Shown: piece after piece, positions 61,659-64,000 of the stretch
Layout of the letters: every line of letters starts with the position of its first letter
Position numbering within the stretch: position 1 is the first letter of the stretch
NCBI GenBank assembly: GCA_903813345.2
Contig: CAIIXF020000491.1
Location: forward strand, 1-64,000
Direction of reading: 5' to 3'
From: Owenia fusiformis
Lineage: Eukaryota > Annelida > Polychaeta > Sabellida > Oweniidae
Length of the DNA: 64,000 nt
The notes under the pieces: model-generated
What the model was told of the DNA's origin: nothing
Database searches by the model: none
Seen by the model: the letters and a program-made list of their open reading frames with translations, nothing else
Made by a program: the position numbers and the translations under genes

Positions 61659-61912
61659 GGTCAAACCTGTGTGTGTGTGTGTAAAAAAATCTATAAAGTC
61701 CAATTAGGGTTTCATTATCAAGTTGTACAAATAAAAAAGAGATCGGTTGAATATTATGTGAGAATTGACAAATTCAAAAGTGCAATTTATGACGTGAAAA
61801 AAGTTCAATTTTGATTGAATTCTTGTAATTTTTAATTTCGCATTTAGTGCACTCTATGCAACATTGTCTTTTCAAATTGAAGTGCCTATCAAGCATATCA
61901 CTTCATTAAATG

Positions 61913-62318
61913 CATTCTTTGTTTTTAGTGCAATTGTTTTTGTTCCTTTTTACCAAATGTTGAGAATGAAATAAAATATCTTTCTGAAGCTTGTTGAAAC
62001 AAAATGGCATATACAACATTTTCTTAGACCTCTCAATATCATAGTCATACAAAGGAAAATTTGGTTGATTTAACAAAAAGTATTCAAAAAATGAATACAA
62101 AATAGATGAAAATTAATAATAAACCTTTTATTTCATCAACAAGATACTTTTTTTTAAATCCACCAAACTTTCCTTTGTACAATTACAATACTGAGAGACC
62201 TAAAGACGTTGTATTTATGTCATTTTGTTCCAATGAGGTTCGGATAGATGTTCGTTCCGAACATATAATACCAAGAACAAAAGCAGTGTATGATGTGTTT
62301 TCTAAAACAATATAGAGA
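61913..62318. mobile_element. Second member of the hairpin MITE family at the array edge
   Basis: Diverged copy of 16137-16546: its two internal arms pair better (tacaaaggaaaatttgg with ccaaactttcctttgta). It starts exactly where the similarity of unit C to B ends and finishes just before the satellite. The junction shares only cat with both parents. Confidence 0.72.
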
Positions 62319-62336
62319 CAAGGCATTAACATGACA

Positions 62337-64000
62337 AAATGTCACCACCTAAAACAATTTGGTCAATTTAAAGCAAGTTGGAAAATACCTTTTGACCTTA
62401 AGAAGGTTTGATTTGAACTTCTGAGAACATGTAGATGATTTTGAAAAAAAATTCGTCAATTTGAAGCAAGTTGAAAAAATACCTCTTTGACTTTTTTTGA
62501 CATTGAGATGGTCATTGAAGGTCAATTGTAAAGTCAGATTTGAACTTCTGAGAACATGTAGATGATTTTGAAAAAAAAATTGAGTAAATTTGAAGCAAGT
62601 TGAAAAAAGACCTTTTTGACCTTGAAAATGTCATTGAAGGTCAAATGTCAAATCTAAAGTCAGATTTGAACTTCTGAGAACATGTAGATGATTTTGAAAA
62701 AAAAATTAGTCAATTTGAAGCAAGTTGAAAAAAGACCTTTTTGACCTTGAGAAGGTCATTGAAGGTCAAAGGTCAAATCTAAAGTCAGATTTGAACTTCT
62801 GAGAACTTGTAAAGTCAAATTTGAACTTCTGAAAAGATGTAGATGATTTTGGAAAAAAAAATTGGTCAATTTGAAGCAAGTTGAAAACAGACCTTTTTGA
62901 CCTTTTTTGACCTTGAGAAGGTCATTAAAGGTCAAATCTAAAGTCAGATTTGAATTTCTGAGAACATGTAGATGATTTTGAAAAAAATTAGTCAATTTGA
63001 AGCAAGTTGAAAAAAGACCTTTTTGACCTTTTTTGACCTTGAGAAGGTCATTGAAGGTCAAATGTCAAATCTAAAGTCAAATGTAAAGTCATATTTGAAT
63101 TTCTGAGAACATGTAGATGATTTTGAAAAAAAAATTTAGTCAATTTGAAGCAAGATGAAAAAATACCTTTTTGACCTTTTTTGACATTGAGAAGGTCATT
63201 GAAGGTCAAATGTCAAATCTAAAGTCAGATTTGAATTTCTGAGAACATGTAGATGATTTTGAAAAAAAAATTTAGTCAATTTGAAGCAAGTTGAAAAAAG
63301 ACCTTTTTGACCTTTTTTGACTTTGAGAAGGTCATTGAAGGTCAAATGTCAAATCTTAAGCCAAATCTAAAGTCAGATTTGAATTCCTGAGAACACGTAG
63401 ATGATTTTGAAAAAAATTTTTAGTCAATTTGAAGCAAGTTGAAAACAGACCTTTTTGACCTTTTTTGACCTTGAGAAGGTCATTGTAGGTACGGTCAAAT
63501 GTCAAATCTTAAGTCAGATTTGAATTTCTGAGAACACGTAGATGATTTTGAAAAAAAATTTTAGTCAATTTGAAAAAAGACCTTTTTGACCTTGAAATGT
63601 CATTGAAGGTCAAATGTCAAATCTAAAGTTGAACTTCTGAGAACATGTTGATGATTTTGAAAAAAAATTTAGTCAATTTGAAGCAAGTTGAAAAAAGACC
63701 TTTTTGACCTTGAGAAGGTCATTGAAGGTCAAAGGTCAAATCTAAAGTCAGATTTGAACTTCTGAGAACTTGTAAAGTCAAATTTGAACTTCTGAAAAGA
63801 TGTAGATGATTTTGGAAAAAAAATTGGTCAATTTGAAGCAAGTTGAAAACAGACCTTTTTGACCTTTTTTGACCTTGAGAAGGTCATTAAAGGTCAAATC
63901 TAAAGTCAGATTTGAATTTCTGAGAACATGTAGATGATTTTGAAAAAAAAATTAGTCAATTTGAAGCAAGTTGAAAAAAGACCTTTTTGACCTTTTTTGA
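62337..64000. repeat. ~136-bp satellite rich in TGACCT/AGGTCA words
   Basis: The word gtagatgattttg recurs about twelve times with steps of 109-155 bp (mean about 136). A block with a 155 bp step (62684 to 62968) recurs at 63647 to 63930, giving a higher-order period of about 963 bp. Each monomer holds a gacctttttgacc block, a tgaccttgagaaggtca block and caatttgaagcaagttgaaa. The array runs off the window. Open frames inside it are repeat by-products. Confidence 0.92.

Larger units (their letters stand above)
53129..61912. repeat. Tandem 27.9-kb unit, copy C (truncated on the right)
   Basis: Copies B from its start to the point equivalent to about 33997, then stops at the edge of a hairpin MITE followed by satellite. 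I noticed only about three base differences from B over 8.8 kb (for example near 27547/55468, 30257/58173 and 32400/60316) plus four homopolymer length changes. It keeps both insertions that separate B from A, so B and C are the closest pair. Confidence 0.93.

Noticed and set aside
61913-62318. A 10-kb internal deletion of unit C joining the 34.0 and 44.1 kb equivalents
   Set aside because: The sequence after the junction is a diverged MITE family member, not the unit's own copy, and it leads into satellite rather than unit sequence.
62756-63061. 101-codon minus-strand frame with internal repeats
   Set aside because: It is satellite sequence read through; the frame breaks in other monomers.

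Overview
The window is animal nuclear DNA, not prokaryotic. It is AT-rich, its genes are split by GT-AG introns with conserved phase, it is dense in DNA transposons, and it ends in satellite DNA. The best protein clue is a secreted protein ending in a domain like the C-terminus of inter-alpha-trypsin-inhibitor heavy chains (ITIH). With the mariner-type elements this suggests a marine invertebrate (hemichordate, echinoderm, cephalochordate or mollusc); I cannot decide which.

Layout: almost everything is one ~27.9 kb unit in direct tandem. Unit A is 1-25206 (the window starts inside the array), unit B 25207-53128, and unit C 53129-61912 (truncated). Satellite DNA follows to the window end. Each full unit carries, left to right: a 5'-flank-like segment with no gene body; a decayed ITIH-like pseudogene (minus strand); a 1.36 kb TIR element with internal tandem repeats; the 3' exons of a type I membrane protein gene (plus strand); several MITE-like elements; a ~19 bp minisatellite; and a six-exon ITIH-like secreted protein gene (minus strand).

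The units differ mainly by large transposon insertions with clean empty sites in the sister unit. A alone has a 1000 bp foldback element (1671-2670) and a 1939 bp mariner with an intron-containing, apparently intact transposase (12996-14934). B and C share a 5.1 kb CACTA-like element (26329-31445, 54251-59361) and a 554 bp TIR insertion (25360-25913, 53282-53835), both absent from A. A and B carry scattered SNPs up to about 9.5 kb, but I saw none between 9.6 and 25.2 kb apart from the mariner. B and C differ by about three SNPs and four homopolymer lengths. This could be recent amplification and gene conversion in a real array, or haplotypes or repeated graph paths strung together by an assembler.

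Both host genes are convincing from splice sites and phase, yet each has one frameshift shared by both copies: exon 4 of the ITIH-like gene and the long exon of the membrane protein. The only predicted protein here that looks intact is the mariner transposase.
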